From NCBI GenBank assembly GCA_963849105.1, contig CAWKGD010000005.1, positions 248,001 through 312,000 on the forward strand: a stretch of 64,000 nucleotides of DNA, written 5' to 3'. The DNA is from CAVRXQ01 sp963849105 (lineage in GTDB: Bacteria > Actinomycetota > Acidimicrobiia > Acidimicrobiales > Bog-793). How positions within the stretch are numbered: the stretch's first letter is position 1; the number at the start of each line of letters is the position of its first letter. Positions 44,040-52,880 of this stretch are shown here, piece after piece. The translations under genes were made by a program, and so were the position numbers. The notes below the pieces were generated by a model that had not been told where the DNA came from, did not search any database, and saw only the letters and a program-made list of their open reading frames with translations.

Positions 44040-44926
44040 CGACCGAGTCGATCGCGATCCCACAACACGTCCCTGTCTTCACCCATCCGACACGATCGGC
44101 ATTCGATGCGTCACGCACGGCGCTCGGGGCGTTGTTGCTCCGGGACCTCGTCGTTCTGCGCAAACACTTCTTCGAGTTCGTCGTGCGCACGTTGATCCAG
44201 CCCTTCCTTCTGTGCTTCGTCTTCCTGTTCGTATTCCCCAAGATCGGCCAGGCCGTCGGCGGGAGTTCGGCGCACGGCTCCACTTCCGAGATCCCCTTCG
44301 CGACGATCCTCGTTCCCGGGGTGGTCGGAATCTCGATCATGTTCCAAGGAGTGCAGTCGGTCGCGTTGCTGTTAGCGCAGGAGTTCGGTTTCACCCGCGA
44401 GATCGAAGACCGTGTGCAAGCGCCGTGCCCGCTCTGGCTCGTCGCCTTCGAGAAGGTGTTTTTCGGAATGATCCAGGGGATCATCTCGGCGGCCTTCGTC
44501 CTGCCGATCGCGGACCTCGTCCACGCATCCGGAGTCAAGGCGCAGGTAAACCTGCATTGGTGGATCATCGTCACGTTGGTGCCGATCGCCTGCACCGCGA
44601 TGGCGTCGCTCGGACTGCTGCTCGGCACAGCGTTCGAGCCGCGCAACATCGGCTTGATGTTCGGTTTCGTCGTCCTCCCGATCACTTTTTTGGGTGGGAC
44701 GTACTACCCGTGGACCCGGCTTGCCCCGATCAAGATCGGTGGCTGGCACTGGCTGCAGACCATCGTGCTCATCAATCCGCTGATCTACGTCAACGAGGGC
44801 ATGCGCGCCGCGTTCACCCTGGCGCCGCACATGCATCTCTACATCATTTACCCCGTGTTGATCGGCTTCTGCACGCTGTTTCTGTCACTTGGACTGCTGA
44901 ACTTCCGCCGCCGCGTCCTCTCATAA
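44036..44926 (+). CDS. ABC-2 type transporter permease (DrrB-like)
   Basis: The 296-residue inner-membrane permease starts at ATG 44036, overlapping the ATPase stop. Six helices are evident, with the cytosolic leader LLLRDLVVLRKHFFEFVVRT, the ABC-2 motif around LVPGVVGISIMFQGVQSVAL, the loop EFGFTREIEDRVQAPCP, and the re-entrant FLGGTYYPWTRLAPIK. It is a half-transporter that pairs with the adjacent ATPase. Confidence 0.9.
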   Translation: MTTESIAIPQHVPVFTHPTRSAFDASRTALGALLLRDLVVLRKHFFEFVVRTLIQPFLLCFVFLFVFPKIGQAVGGSSAHGSTSEIPFATILVPGVVGISIMFQGVQSVALLLAQEFGFTREIEDRVQAPCPLWLVAFEKVFFGMIQGIISAAFVLPIADLVHASGVKAQVNLHWWIIVTLVPIACTAMASLGLLLGTAFEPRNIGLMFGFVVLPITFLGGTYYPWTRLAPIKIGGWHWLQTIVLINPLIYVNEGMRAAFTLAPHMHLYIIYPVLIGFCTLFLSLGLLNFRRRVLS

Positions 44927-44934
44927 GGCGCACC

Positions 44935-45600
44935 TCAACGAGTGAGCACCGAGTCGCCGGCGTTCGCATACACCTCGCATGCCCGCCAGCAGTACCACGC
45001 TGCGACCGAGCGGTAGGGGCGGAACCGCTCCCCGAGCGGCGCGAGCTCCTTCGCGCTCGGCTGGGGAATCTTCCACGCCAGCCCGTAGCCGCGCCGCACC
45101 CCGAAGTCGCCCGTCGGCCAGACGTCCAAGCGACGCAGCTGGAACATCATGAACATTTCTGCCGTCCAAGGCCCAATCCCCCGCACGGCGGTCAGATGCT
45201 CAACGAGTTCGTCGTCACTCGTTCGTCCAAGGCGGCGCGGGTCGAGCTCGAGCGAACCGTCGAGCACCTTGCGGGCGAGATCGCGCAGCGAGTCCGCCTT
45301 GTTCTGCGAAAGCCCGACCGCACGCAGCTTCTCGGGGCTCAGTCGCAGCAATGCCTTGGGATCGTCGGGATCGCGCACCGCTGTCACAAGACGGGTGTGG
45401 ATTGCGAGCGCAGCAGAACCGGCAAGCTGCTGATAGAGGATCGACCGCACCAGCGCGGCGAAGCCGGAGTCGTGCGGCGGGCGGAGCTTCGGAAGCCCGA
45501 CTGCTTCGACCAGTGCTGCGATGACGGGGTCTCGCGCCGCGAGCTCGACCGCTCCTTTTCGATGGGTCGGACGGGTTCGTGTCGGCGGGGTCGGCGTCAT
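44935..45600 (-). CDS. AlkA-like DNA-3-methyladenine glycosylase
   Basis: The 221-residue HhH-GPD-superfamily enzyme removes alkylated bases from DNA. VRSILYQQLAGSAALAIHTR, the helix-hairpin-helix VRGIGPWTAEMFMMF (139-153) and the catalytic aspartate in WPTGDFGVRRGYG (D165) are intact; no 4Fe-4S cysteines follow, so it is AlkA/MAG-like rather than Nth/MutY-like. The start is ATG 45598-45600, which fits the family; the frame is open upstream. It converges on the ABC permease, with eight bases between. Confidence 0.88.
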   Translation of the reverse strand: MTPTPPTRTRPTHRKGAVELAARDPVIAALVEAVGLPKLRPPHDSGFAALVRSILYQQLAGSAALAIHTRLVTAVRDPDDPKALLRLSPEKLRAVGLSQNKADSLRDLARKVLDGSLELDPRRLGRTSDDELVEHLTAVRGIGPWTAEMFMMFQLRRLDVWPTGDFGVRRGYGLAWKIPQPSAKELAPLGERFRPYRSVAAWYCWRACEVYANAGDSVLTR

Positions 45601-45663
45601 CGGGACATATTGCCGTCTGGTTGTTCGCCGACAGGCGCCCTGTCCTGGTGGGATGATCGAACC

Positions 45664-46008
45664 ATGGTCGAGATGACACGCGACCGATTCGAAGAACTCG
45701 TCGCTGACGCCCTTGACGACATCCCGCCCGAACTCGGCAAGGAAATGGAGAACGTCTCGGTGGTCGTCGATGCCTACGCGCCGGCCGGGAGGCTTTTCGG
45801 ACTCTACGAAGGGGTGCCGCTCACCCACCGCGGGATCGGGTACTCGGCAGTCATGCCCGACCGCATCACGATTTTCATGCGGAGCATCTGCGCGGTCTCC
45901 CGAAGCGAACCCGAGATCGTCGCCAGGGTCCGAAAAACAGTGATCCACGAGGTGGCGCACCACTTCGGCATCGACGACGCAAGGCTCACCGACCTCGGCT
46001 GGGGTTGA
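45664..46008 (+). CDS. Minimal zincin metallopeptidase (PF06262-like)
   Basis: A 114-residue protein, small for a protease, with the zinc motif IHEVAHHFGIDDARL (HEVAH at 95-99, D104 as the likely third ligand) and upstream IGYSAVMPDRITIFMRSICA. This is the pattern of the DUF1025/zincin_1 family, which is typical of actinobacteria and has been described as a minimal metallopeptidase fold. Its substrate is unknown. The gene is divergent from the AlkA-like gene. Confidence 0.85.
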   Translation: MVEMTRDRFEELVADALDDIPPELGKEMENVSVVVDAYAPAGRLFGLYEGVPLTHRGIGYSAVMPDRITIFMRSICAVSRSEPEIVARVRKTVIHEVAHHFGIDDARLTDLGWG

Positions 46009-46572
46009 GCGGGAGGCAGCCACCGACCTCGCTCACCGCAGGTCGTTATCCGATATTGGAAACACCGCGGAATCCCCGACGTGTAGTTCTCCAATTTGGG
46101 CGTGGTCGTGCCGTACCGCGTACTGTGCGCCGCAGCTGGTGGCCCTTCCGAGTCATGCGGTTTGGCGCCTTCTCGGCCTTCGTTTTGGCGATCTTGAACG
46201 TCCATGGTGCGCTTCCATTTGGCGGTTCACCGGGGACCGTTGGGCGGTCGATCCCCCTCCCTCGTCTGGGCGCCGATCGTCTTCTTTGCGGGCTCGGGAC
46301 TTCTCAGGCTTCTGATTGCCGTGCCGCGACGCTTCCAGACGTCGATGGGTCCTTCGTCGGCGGCTCGGGGTGGTTTTGCGCCGCACGTCGTTGAACCAGA
46401 TTCCCCGGATCCAACCGCCTGGAACCGGTCGCGCGAATCGCGTACCGGCACCCAGGATCACCCCGCCGTTCGCCGTCCAAAGCGAGACGTCGCAGTGCGT
46501 CGCGCATCGACTCTCAGCGCGCGCTCAGGACCAGCCCATCCAGGTCCAACAGCGCTCGGGAAGGCTCTCTTT
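46009..46572. other. 564-base stretch with no supported gene
   Basis: Frames here, including one of 129 codons at 46005-46394, have no recognisable motif, poor codon pattern and overlap each other on both strands. I see no tRNA, long inverted repeat or known riboswitch. The last 14 bases carry the GGGAAGG ribosome-binding site of the next gene. It may hold the promoter and leader of the flavoprotein operon. Confidence 0.5.
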
Positions 46573-47961
46573 GTGTCAGCCGTGACTGAGGACGTTGCCC
46601 GCGGACAAACCCCCGCCCCGTCGCGCGCAGAATCGCGTCGACTGCGCGCCCGTCTCGAGCGTCGCCTCAACCTCTGGGCGACCGTCTTCGGGTTCGGGCT
46701 CTGCGCGGTGCTCGCGCTTTGCTGGTCCGGGGAATCGGTGCACGCGCTCGCAGCACCGGGAGCGGTGAACCTTCTCATCGGGCGAGTGGCCGGCTTCCTC
46801 GCCGCCTACCTGATGCTCGTGATGGTGGTTCTGATGGCACGCGTCCCCGCCCTCGAACGCGCCGCGGGTCAGGACCGCCTCACGAGGTGGCACCGCCGGA
46901 TCGGTGGCTGGCCGATCGCGCTCGTCGCTGCACACGGCGTCTTCATCACCTTCGGTTACGCGGCGACCTTGCGCGCCGGTTTCCTCCACCAGCTGTGGAC
47001 GCTCATCGACTCGTACCCCGACGTGCTCTCAGCGACGGTCGCCTTCGGACTTCTGCTCCTCGTCGGGGTGGTGTCGATCCGACAGGTTCGCCGTCGCATC
47101 GCCTACGAGAGCTGGTGGGCAACGCACCTTTACGTGTACCTCGCCCTCGGCCTCGCCTTCGCGCACCAGATTCACACCGGGGCGGCGTTCATCGGCCACC
47201 CCTTGAACCAGCTGTTGTGGGAGGTGGTCTGGGGCGCCGCGGCGGCGCTCGTGCTCGTCTTCCGCATCGGGCTGCCGCTTTGGCGTTCTCTCTACCACCG
47301 CTTGCGCATCGTCGAGATACGACCGGAGACTCCCGGCGTCTTCTCCATCGTCTTGCACGGCCAACACCTCGATCGCCTACGCGTCGAGGGTGGGCAGTAT
47401 TTCCAATGGCGCTTTCTCGTTCCCGGCTTCTGGTGGCACGCGCACCCCTATTCGCTTTCGGCGCTGCCGTCTCCTCCGTACCTCCGCCTGACCGTGCGCG
47501 ACGCCGGCGACCATTCGGGTGGGATCGCCCTGCTCCGGCCCGGCACGCGCGTCGCGATCGAGGGCCCGTACGGCAGGTTCACCGCCGATCGACGATTGAC
47601 CGAGCGGGTGCTGCTCGTCGCCGCCGGAGTCGGCGTGACGCCGATCCGAGCGATCTTGGAAGCACTCCCGCGCAATGTCGACACTCACGTCATCCTGCGC
47701 GCCTCGAGCGAACGCGATCTCGTCCTGCGCGACGAGGTCGCGCGACTCGTCGAGACCCGTCATGGACAGCTCCACGAAGTCACCGGACCCCGCGACAAGG
47801 CACCGGTCGGCGAGCGGGAGTTGAGCCAACTCGTTCCCGACATCGCGACGCGTGACGTCTATGTCTGCGGACCGAGCGAATTCGCCACGCGGATCAGTTC
47901 GGCCGCACGTCACCTCGGAGTGCCTCCGACGAGGATTCACGATGAAGCCTTCGCCTTTTGA
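46573..47961 (+). CDS. Ferric-reductase-like transmembrane flavoprotein
   Basis: The 462-residue protein (GTG 46573, eight bases after GGGAAGG) has about six helices (38-235) with paired histidines for two b-hemes: WHRRIGGWPIALVAAHG (H107, H121) and WWATHLYVYLALGLAFAHQIH (H185, H198 or H201). A ferredoxin-reductase-like FAD/NAD(P)H domain follows: HPYSLSA (FAD), EGPYGRF, LVAAGVGVTPIRAIL and VYVCGPSEF. It should take electrons from NAD(P)H through FAD and hemes to the outer side. The downstream FMN-carrier and ApbE genes suggest the acceptor is a covalently flavinylated protein. Confidence 0.87.
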   Translation: MSAVTEDVARGQTPAPSRAESRRLRARLERRLNLWATVFGFGLCAVLALCWSGESVHALAAPGAVNLLIGRVAGFLAAYLMLVMVVLMARVPALERAAGQDRLTRWHRRIGGWPIALVAAHGVFITFGYAATLRAGFLHQLWTLIDSYPDVLSATVAFGLLLLVGVVSIRQVRRRIAYESWWATHLYVYLALGLAFAHQIHTGAAFIGHPLNQLLWEVVWGAAAALVLVFRIGLPLWRSLYHRLRIVEIRPETPGVFSIVLHGQHLDRLRVEGGQYFQWRFLVPGFWWHAHPYSLSALPSPPYLRLTVRDAGDHSGGIALLRPGTRVAIEGPYGRFTADRRLTERVLLVAAGVGVTPIRAILEALPRNVDTHVILRASSERDLVLRDEVARLVETRHGQLHEVTGPRDKAPVGERELSQLVPDIATRDVYVCGPSEFATRISSAARHLGVPPTRIHDEAFAF

Positions 47962-47991
47962 AGGGGCGCCAAGCGCCCAACCTGGCGACCG

Positions 47992-48546
47992 ATGGTTCGA
48001 CCGATGAAACGCGCTCCCTTCGTCATCGCCGGCACGGCGGCCGGGCTTGGGCTGTTGCTGTCGTTCCATACGAAGCCCGCGACCGTGAATCTCGGCATCG
48101 CCACCGGATCGTCGACGTCGAAAGATGCCTCGGGGGCCGCCGTCGCGTCCGGATCGCCGCCGTCGGAATCTTCTGGAAACCCTTCCTCGCAGTCCTCGAC
48201 CGACTCATCGAAGACGTCGAACTCCCGTTCCACGGCATCGAAGTCGTCGACCACGGAGAACAGCGGTACTCGAAGCGCGGTCGGTGCCTCGGTGAACTAC
48301 GACTTTGGCCTCATCGCGGTGCAAGTCATCGCGAGCGGCTCGCACATCACGAGGGTCTCGGTCGCGTCGCTCAACGACTATGGCAACTTCCGCTCGGTGA
48401 CGATCGATCAAGCCTCGATCCCAGTTCTCGAACAAGAGGCGCAGAGCGCGCAGAGCGCGAATATCCAGAGCGTCTCGGGCGCGACGTACACGAGCGCCGG
48501 CTTCACGCAGTCGTTGCAGAGCGCGCTGAAAAAGCTCGGAATCTGA
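47992..48546 (+). CDS. Exported FMN-binding domain protein
   Basis: The 184-residue protein has an N-terminal signal or anchor (KRAPFVIAGTAAGLGLLLSF), a serine/threonine/lysine-rich linker (about 35-90) and an FMN-binding domain. VSGATYTSAGFTQSLQSAL contains the S-G-A-T-Y-T flavinylation motif, in which ApbE attaches FMN through a phosphoester bond to the last threonine. An alternative ATG is at 48004. It lies between the transmembrane reductase and ApbE, so it is the likely electron carrier of this module. Confidence 0.87.
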   Translation: MVRPMKRAPFVIAGTAAGLGLLLSFHTKPATVNLGIATGSSTSKDASGAAVASGSPPSESSGNPSSQSSTDSSKTSNSRSTASKSSTTENSGTRSAVGASVNYDFGLIAVQVIASGSHITRVSVASLNDYGNFRSVTIDQASIPVLEQEAQSAQSANIQSVSGATYTSAGFTQSLQSALKKLGI

Positions 48547-48554
48547 CGGGGACG

Positions 48555-49337
48555 ATGGACGCCGCACTCGCGACCGACCACCCGCGCACGATCCGCGCCC
48601 TCGAGAAGGTGATGGGTACCGTCGTCACTTTCGACGTGCCTCTAGGCGACCCAGGACGCGAACCCGAACTGCACCTCGCGCTGGCGCGGGCGCGGGCCGT
48701 GCTGCACAGGGTCGACTCAATCTTCAGCCTTTGGAAGCCGGAGAGTCCGATGAGCCGTGTACGACGCGGCGAGCTCGACACCGACGACGCGCCGCAAGAG
48801 ATCGCCGCCGTGCTCGCGCTCTGCGAGCGAGCGCGGGCACTCACCGACGGCTGGTACGACGCCGGGGCGATGCCGGGCGGTCTCGATCCGACCGGCCTCG
48901 TAAAGGGATGGGGCACCGAGCGTGCGAAAGACGTCGTCTGCGAGGCGGGATTCTCCGACGTGCTGGTCAACGCCGGAGGCGACGTCGCGGCCTCGGGCTG
49001 TCCCGCACCCGGCGCGCGCTGGAGAATCGGGATCCGGCATCCGAACGATCCGCTCGGCCTTTTGGGAGTGGTGGAGGGGGCGTCCGCGATCGCCACGTCC
49101 GGCACCTACGAACGCGGCAACCACCTCTTCCACCCGCGGGAGAACCGCTTCGCCTCCGGATTTGCCTCGGCAACCGTCGTCGGTCCGGATCTCGCGCTCG
49201 CCGACGCGCTCGCGACGGGACTCTGCGTCGCCGGAGACGAAGGTCTTTGCTTCATCGAAACCTTGCCGGGATTCGAAGGCTTCGGCGTCAGTTCCGACGC
49301 AACAATCAGAAAAACCGCTGGTTTCGCCTTCGCCTAA
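48555..49337 (+). CDS. apbE: FAD:protein FMN transferase
   Basis: The 260-residue protein transfers FMN from FAD to a threonine of the neighbouring FMN-binding protein. MGTVVTFDVP near residue 20, LHRVDSIFSLWKPESPMSRV, LDPTGLVKGWG, VNAGGDVAASG and ATSGTYERGNHLFHP follow the ApbE order, with magnesium/FAD contacts and the terminal ADALATGLCVAG. No signal peptide or lipobox is visible, which is unusual for an enzyme that acts on an exported partner; it may act before export. ATG 48555 follows GGGGAC. Confidence 0.9.
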   Translation: MDAALATDHPRTIRALEKVMGTVVTFDVPLGDPGREPELHLALARARAVLHRVDSIFSLWKPESPMSRVRRGELDTDDAPQEIAAVLALCERARALTDGWYDAGAMPGGLDPTGLVKGWGTERAKDVVCEAGFSDVLVNAGGDVAASGCPAPGARWRIGIRHPNDPLGLLGVVEGASAIATSGTYERGNHLFHPRENRFASGFASATVVGPDLALADALATGLCVAGDEGLCFIETLPGFEGFGVSSDATIRKTAGFAFA

Positions 49338-49364
49338 GCGTCGGCTCCTTCGCCACGTCCAGCC

Positions 49365-50291
49365 TCACGCGTCGAAATACCGCTCGACAGCTTGAGCGAT
49401 CCCCGACTCGATCGCGTGCTGACCTGTTGTGCTCGCGGCGATCGATCCCTCGAACGGTTCGGTGATGAAAAGCGGCTCGATGAGTGCACCGGGCATCTGG
49501 CTCGGCGTGGCGAAATAGCCACTCATCGCCGGGCCGAGCAGCAGGAGGTGGTTGTAATTCAACGCGTCGCGCGCGAGCCCCGTGATCACGCCGCTCGCCG
49601 GTTCCACGTATGAACCGAGCGCGGTATCGGTCTCGACACCGAGGTTCGGGATCTGCCAACCGTGCGAGTTCATCGACCGCAGGACATCGCGCTGCACGAG
49701 GGTGGCGAGCTTGAGGCTTTTCGTCCAGAACGGCCGTGACGCGTCGTACGCGGTGAGACTGCCGGCGGCCGATGACGAGGACGCCGCGTCGAAGTAGATG
49801 CCGATGAGGATTTGCGCATTTGCGCGGTTCGCACAGAAGTCACGCGCCGCGACATCGTCGTGGGCGCCCCTCAAAGTGAGGACGCCGCCGCTCTCTTCTT
49901 GCGCATTCAGCCGGACGACGCTCGACTGACGGGTCCGCGAGACGACGACACGAAAACCCTCGGCGCGCAGGATCTTTGCCGTCCCGAGCTCAACGGGCAG
50001 GGTTTCGTCGGCTTCGTAGATCGTCGCACCGCTCTCGGTCGTGCCGACCGCGCCGGGATCGACACCACCGTGGCCGGCGTCCAAGAACACGGTGATGTGG
50101 CGATTGCCGCTCGTCGGCGCGTACGACATGCACGCCCCCGGGCTGAAGGCGCTCGGATCGACGGCGTAGCTCCCCCCGCCGCTGCCGCCAACGTGGCTGC
50201 GGACGACGAGCACGGCAATGACGACGGCTAGTACCGGTAGGAGGAAGACGGTCTTTCGTGGACGCCGGCGGGATCTTGATCGCGCTGTCAC
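49365..50291 (-). CDS. N-acetylmuramoyl-L-alanine amidase-like protein with an altered zinc site
   Basis: The 308-residue protein has a basic N-terminus, one signal-anchor helix (14-31) and an Amidase_3 domain. ITVFLDAGHGGVDPG holds the first zinc histidine and TIYEADETLPVEL the metal glutamate. The place of the second zinc histidine (usually S-I-H-A-N) reads LIGIYFDAASSSSA, so that ligand is a tyrosine. The catalytic glutamate region is GALIEPLFITEPFE. It may have lost or changed hydrolysis and act by binding peptidoglycan. GTG start. It is minus-strand, downstream of the lipoprotein operon, separated by 177 bases. Confidence 0.78.
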   Translation of the reverse strand: MTARSRSRRRPRKTVFLLPVLAVVIAVLVVRSHVGGSGGGSYAVDPSAFSPGACMSYAPTSGNRHITVFLDAGHGGVDPGAVGTTESGATIYEADETLPVELGTAKILRAEGFRVVVSRTRQSSVVRLNAQEESGGVLTLRGAHDDVAARDFCANRANAQILIGIYFDAASSSSAAGSLTAYDASRPFWTKSLKLATLVQRDVLRSMNSHGWQIPNLGVETDTALGSYVEPASGVITGLARDALNYNHLLLLGPAMSGYFATPSQMPGALIEPLFITEPFEGSIAASTTGQHAIESGIAQAVERYFDA

Positions 50292-50468
50292 GTCCTCTGC
50301 TCCAGTTGGCTCCGGTGCCGGCGACGCCCACTCGAACGTACCTGCTCAGCGCCTCAAATTCCTGTCATCTGCCGCCGAGGGCTCCGCCGTCTTCGGTGTG
50401 GACGCCGGTTCGTGCCCTCGCCGGCGTCGTCACTCGGTCAGCGCCGGAGCCCCCCCAGCCGTGCCGGG

Positions 50469-51068
50469 TCACCGCCGGTGGACGATGGGGCCGCGACCTC
50501 CAGACGAGCACGTCTTCGAAGCGGACTGGAAGACCGGGTCATTCGGATTCAAGCCGGAGCTGGAGTTGAACTGGAGGCCGCCCCCAGAACCCGGATCAGG
50601 GAAGTTCGTCACCCCGTGGGCACGCATGCACTTGGCGAACTTCAACGCCTGCGCGAGCTGTGCGGCCTGTTGCGCGGGAGTCGGCGGCGTAATCCCAATC
50701 ACCGAACGGCAGGCGCTGAACGCCGCTTGGAAGCGCGAACTCGCCGGGTCGAGGTCGGACCCCGATCCCCGCTTGACAGAGATCGCGATCCCACCCGCCG
50801 CCGACGGTTCGGGAAAGTCCGCGATGCCGTGCGCGCGCATGCAGAGCGCCAAACCGAGTCCGTTGTGGGGATACTTCGCAATCGTCGTCTTCGCGTGCGG
50901 TGACGTCGACGAAGAACCGATCGACGCGACGCCGGGAACCGACGGACCATTCGTACAGGCGGCGAGTAGCGTCCCCGCCGCGATCACCGAGATAGCAACA
51001 GCCGCGCGCCGGCGGAGCGTATGGCGGAACAGCGCTGCGACGTGTCGACAGAAGGACGCACGGATCAA
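50469..51068 (-). CDS. CMRxHG-repeat lipoprotein C
   Basis: A 199-residue secreted lipoprotein with lipobox LLAAC (C38 lipidated). Shortly after comes PGVASIGSSST, shared with its two paralogues. Two repeats follow: CMRAHGIADFPEP near residue 76 and CMRAHGVTNFPDP near 147, each with a second cysteine about 40 residues later (FQAAFSACRS; FQSASKTCSS), which suggests one disulfide per repeat. TTG 51066-51068 is the likely start, because it overlaps the upstream stop and sits seven bases after GGGAG. The family is not assigned a function; it is the last gene of the ABC operon. Confidence 0.7.
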   Translation of the reverse strand: MIRASFCRHVAALFRHTLRRRAAVAISVIAAGTLLAACTNGPSVPGVASIGSSSTSPHAKTTIAKYPHNGLGLALCMRAHGIADFPEPSAAGGIAISVKRGSGSDLDPASSRFQAAFSACRSVIGITPPTPAQQAAQLAQALKFAKCMRAHGVTNFPDPGSGGGLQFNSSSGLNPNDPVFQSASKTCSSGGRGPIVHRR

Positions 51069-51631
51069 GGAATCGCTCCCACCTCGTTGAAAATCGACTG
51101 GCACGCCCGCATCGCGTCCTTGAAGACCGGCGAGTTCGGATTCACCCCCCCGCCACCGATACGCAGCGAGAAGCCTCCGTTGGGACCCGACGTTGGGTCG
51201 GGGAAGTTCAGAACGCCGTGCGAACGCATGCACGCCGATGCTTGCAACGCGAGTTTCAACGCCTCGGCATTCTCGGCGGCGGTTTGCCGGCCGCCGTTCG
51301 GCTCCAGGTGCTGACACACCGCGTTCGCGTGCTGAAACGTCGTCGATCTCGGATTGGCCACCTTCGGGCTGATCAGAAAGTCGCCTTGCGCATTCGGGTC
51401 GGGGAAGTTCGGAAGGCCGTGGGCGCGCATGCACTGCGCGTACGCAACGTCCTCCGAATAATCCGTCGGGCTCGCGGTCTGGCTCGTGGCAGGGAGCGTC
51501 GTCGTCGTGCTTGCACCGAGGCTCGCGACGCCGGGGCCCGCCGGGGCGCCACCGCACGCCGCAGCGACGAGGCCGATCGCGACGAGCGCCGCCCCGACGG
51601 TGATCGTCCTCCGCCGTGAGATCGACCTCAT
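51065..51631 (-). CDS. CMRxHG-repeat lipoprotein B
   Basis: A 188-residue paralogue of the neighbouring genes. The start ATG 51629-51631 gives a signal peptide (RRRTITVGAALVAIGLVAAAC) whose cysteine near residue 26 is the likely lipid site, then GGAPAGPGVASLGASTTTT. Repeats are CMRAHGLPNFPDP and CMRSHGVLNFPDP, again each with a partner cysteine (HANAVCQHL; KDAMRACQSIF). A helical stretch between them (ENAEALKLALQAS) links the repeats. It lies 25 bases after the MacB-type permease. Confidence 0.75.
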   Translation of the reverse strand: MRSISRRRTITVGAALVAIGLVAAACGGAPAGPGVASLGASTTTTLPATSQTASPTDYSEDVAYAQCMRAHGLPNFPDPNAQGDFLISPKVANPRSTTFQHANAVCQHLEPNGGRQTAAENAEALKLALQASACMRSHGVLNFPDPTSGPNGGFSLRIGGGGVNPNSPVFKDAMRACQSIFNEVGAIP

Positions 51632-51656
51632 TTGTCCTCGGTTCGCACGAACCTCG

Positions 51657-52880
51657 TTACAGGCTCCAGAGCGCTTCCGTCGGCGCAAGCCGAGCTGCCC
51701 GCAGTGCCGGCCACAGGCCGGCGATCGCCCCGATGAGCAACGCAGCACCGAGTCCGCCCGCCCAGGCGAGCACCGGTACGACGATCGCCCAGTGCTTGAC
51801 CGACGCGTAGACGGCGGTGCTCAACGCGCCGAGCAGCACGCCCACGGCCCCGCCCAAAAGCGCCAGCAACATCGCCTCGGAGAGGAACTGCGTACGGATC
51901 TGTCCCCGCGTCGCACCGAGTGCACGCCGCAGGCCGATCTCCGAGCGGCGCTCGAGTACCGAGATGACCATGATGTTCGCGACGCCGACCGCGCCGACAA
52001 GCAGCGCCACCGCGCCGAGACCGAGGAACAGGCCATTCAACGCCGCCTGCGCGTCGGCCTGCGCGACGAGCGCCGCCGACGGCTGACTGACATCGACCGA
52101 GCTCGGGGATTCCGGGTTCGCCGTCGCGGCGAGCACCCCGTCGACGGCGTTGACATCGGCCGTGTTCTTGACGGTGCGGACGTAGACCTCAGAGGGATGG
52201 CCGTCGAAGTTGAAGTATTTCTCGGCGGCCGGAAAACCGATCAGCACTTCCGAGTCGACCTCGGGCGTCAGCACCGAGTGGTTCAGGATCCCGATGACGT
52301 AGAACCACATGTTGCCGACCCAGATGCGTTCGCCCGAGAAGATCTTGTCGATGCCGAGTCGTTGTGCGGCGGCCGCCCCGAGCACGCACACCGGTTCGTT
52401 CGCTGTCGCCGCGTTGAGGAACTTCCCGACAAACACGGGCGCCCCGACGTCCTTCGGCAGACCGAGGCTCGTCGCGTCGACGCTGAGTGCATTGGTGTCG
52501 ATCGACGGGATCAACGGACTCCGGAAGGCATTGAGGTTCGAAAGCGACCCCGTGTACTGCACGTCGGTGACCGGACCGATGCGACCGATCATCCCCGGAG
52601 ACTCAATTGGCAATTCCGCGGTCTGGCCGAAGAGGTTCTGTCCGTTCGTCACCGTGAGCAGGTTCGTGCCCAACTGGTTGATCTCGGAGAGCAATCCCGC
52701 TTCGGACGACGACGACAACCCGAGCACCGCCACGATCGCCGCGACACCGATCGCGATGCCGAGTGCGGAGAGCCCGGCGCGCAGCTTGCGGGTCCTGATG
52801 CCGATGCTCGCCAAGCGGAGTGAGTCGGCGATTCCGAGTCGCGCCGCTGTGACGGGTCGGGTGCTCATCGCGGTACTCAT
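51657..52880 (-). CDS. MacB-like ABC transporter permease
   Basis: The 407-residue protein has one N-terminal helix after a cytosolic leader (about 36-58: RKLRAGLSALGIAIGVAAIV), a large extracytoplasmic domain (60-275) and three C-terminal helices with LVGAVGVANIMVISVLERRSEI and GLRRALGATRGQIRTQFLSE, the FtsX/MacB coupling region. MacB-type machines act as mechanotransducers on substrates outside the membrane instead of moving them through a channel. The ATPase gene overlaps it by four bases. Confidence 0.9.
   Translation of the reverse strand: MSTAMSTRPVTAARLGIADSLRLASIGIRTRKLRAGLSALGIAIGVAAIVAVLGLSSSSEAGLLSEINQLGTNLLTVTNGQNLFGQTAELPIESPGMIGRIGPVTDVQYTGSLSNLNAFRSPLIPSIDTNALSVDATSLGLPKDVGAPVFVGKFLNAATANEPVCVLGAAAAQRLGIDKIFSGERIWVGNMWFYVIGILNHSVLTPEVDSEVLIGFPAAEKYFNFDGHPSEVYVRTVKNTADVNAVDGVLAATANPESPSSVDVSQPSAALVAQADAQAALNGLFLGLGAVALLVGAVGVANIMVISVLERRSEIGLRRALGATRGQIRTQFLSEAMLLALLGGAVGVLLGALSTAVYASVKHWAIVVPVLAWAGGLGAALLIGAIAGLWPALRAARLAPTEALWSL

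Noticed and set aside
46005..46394. 129-codon plus-strand frame after the zincin gene
   Set aside because: Overlaps the zincin end, no domain, no convincing ribosome-binding site, competing frames on both strands.
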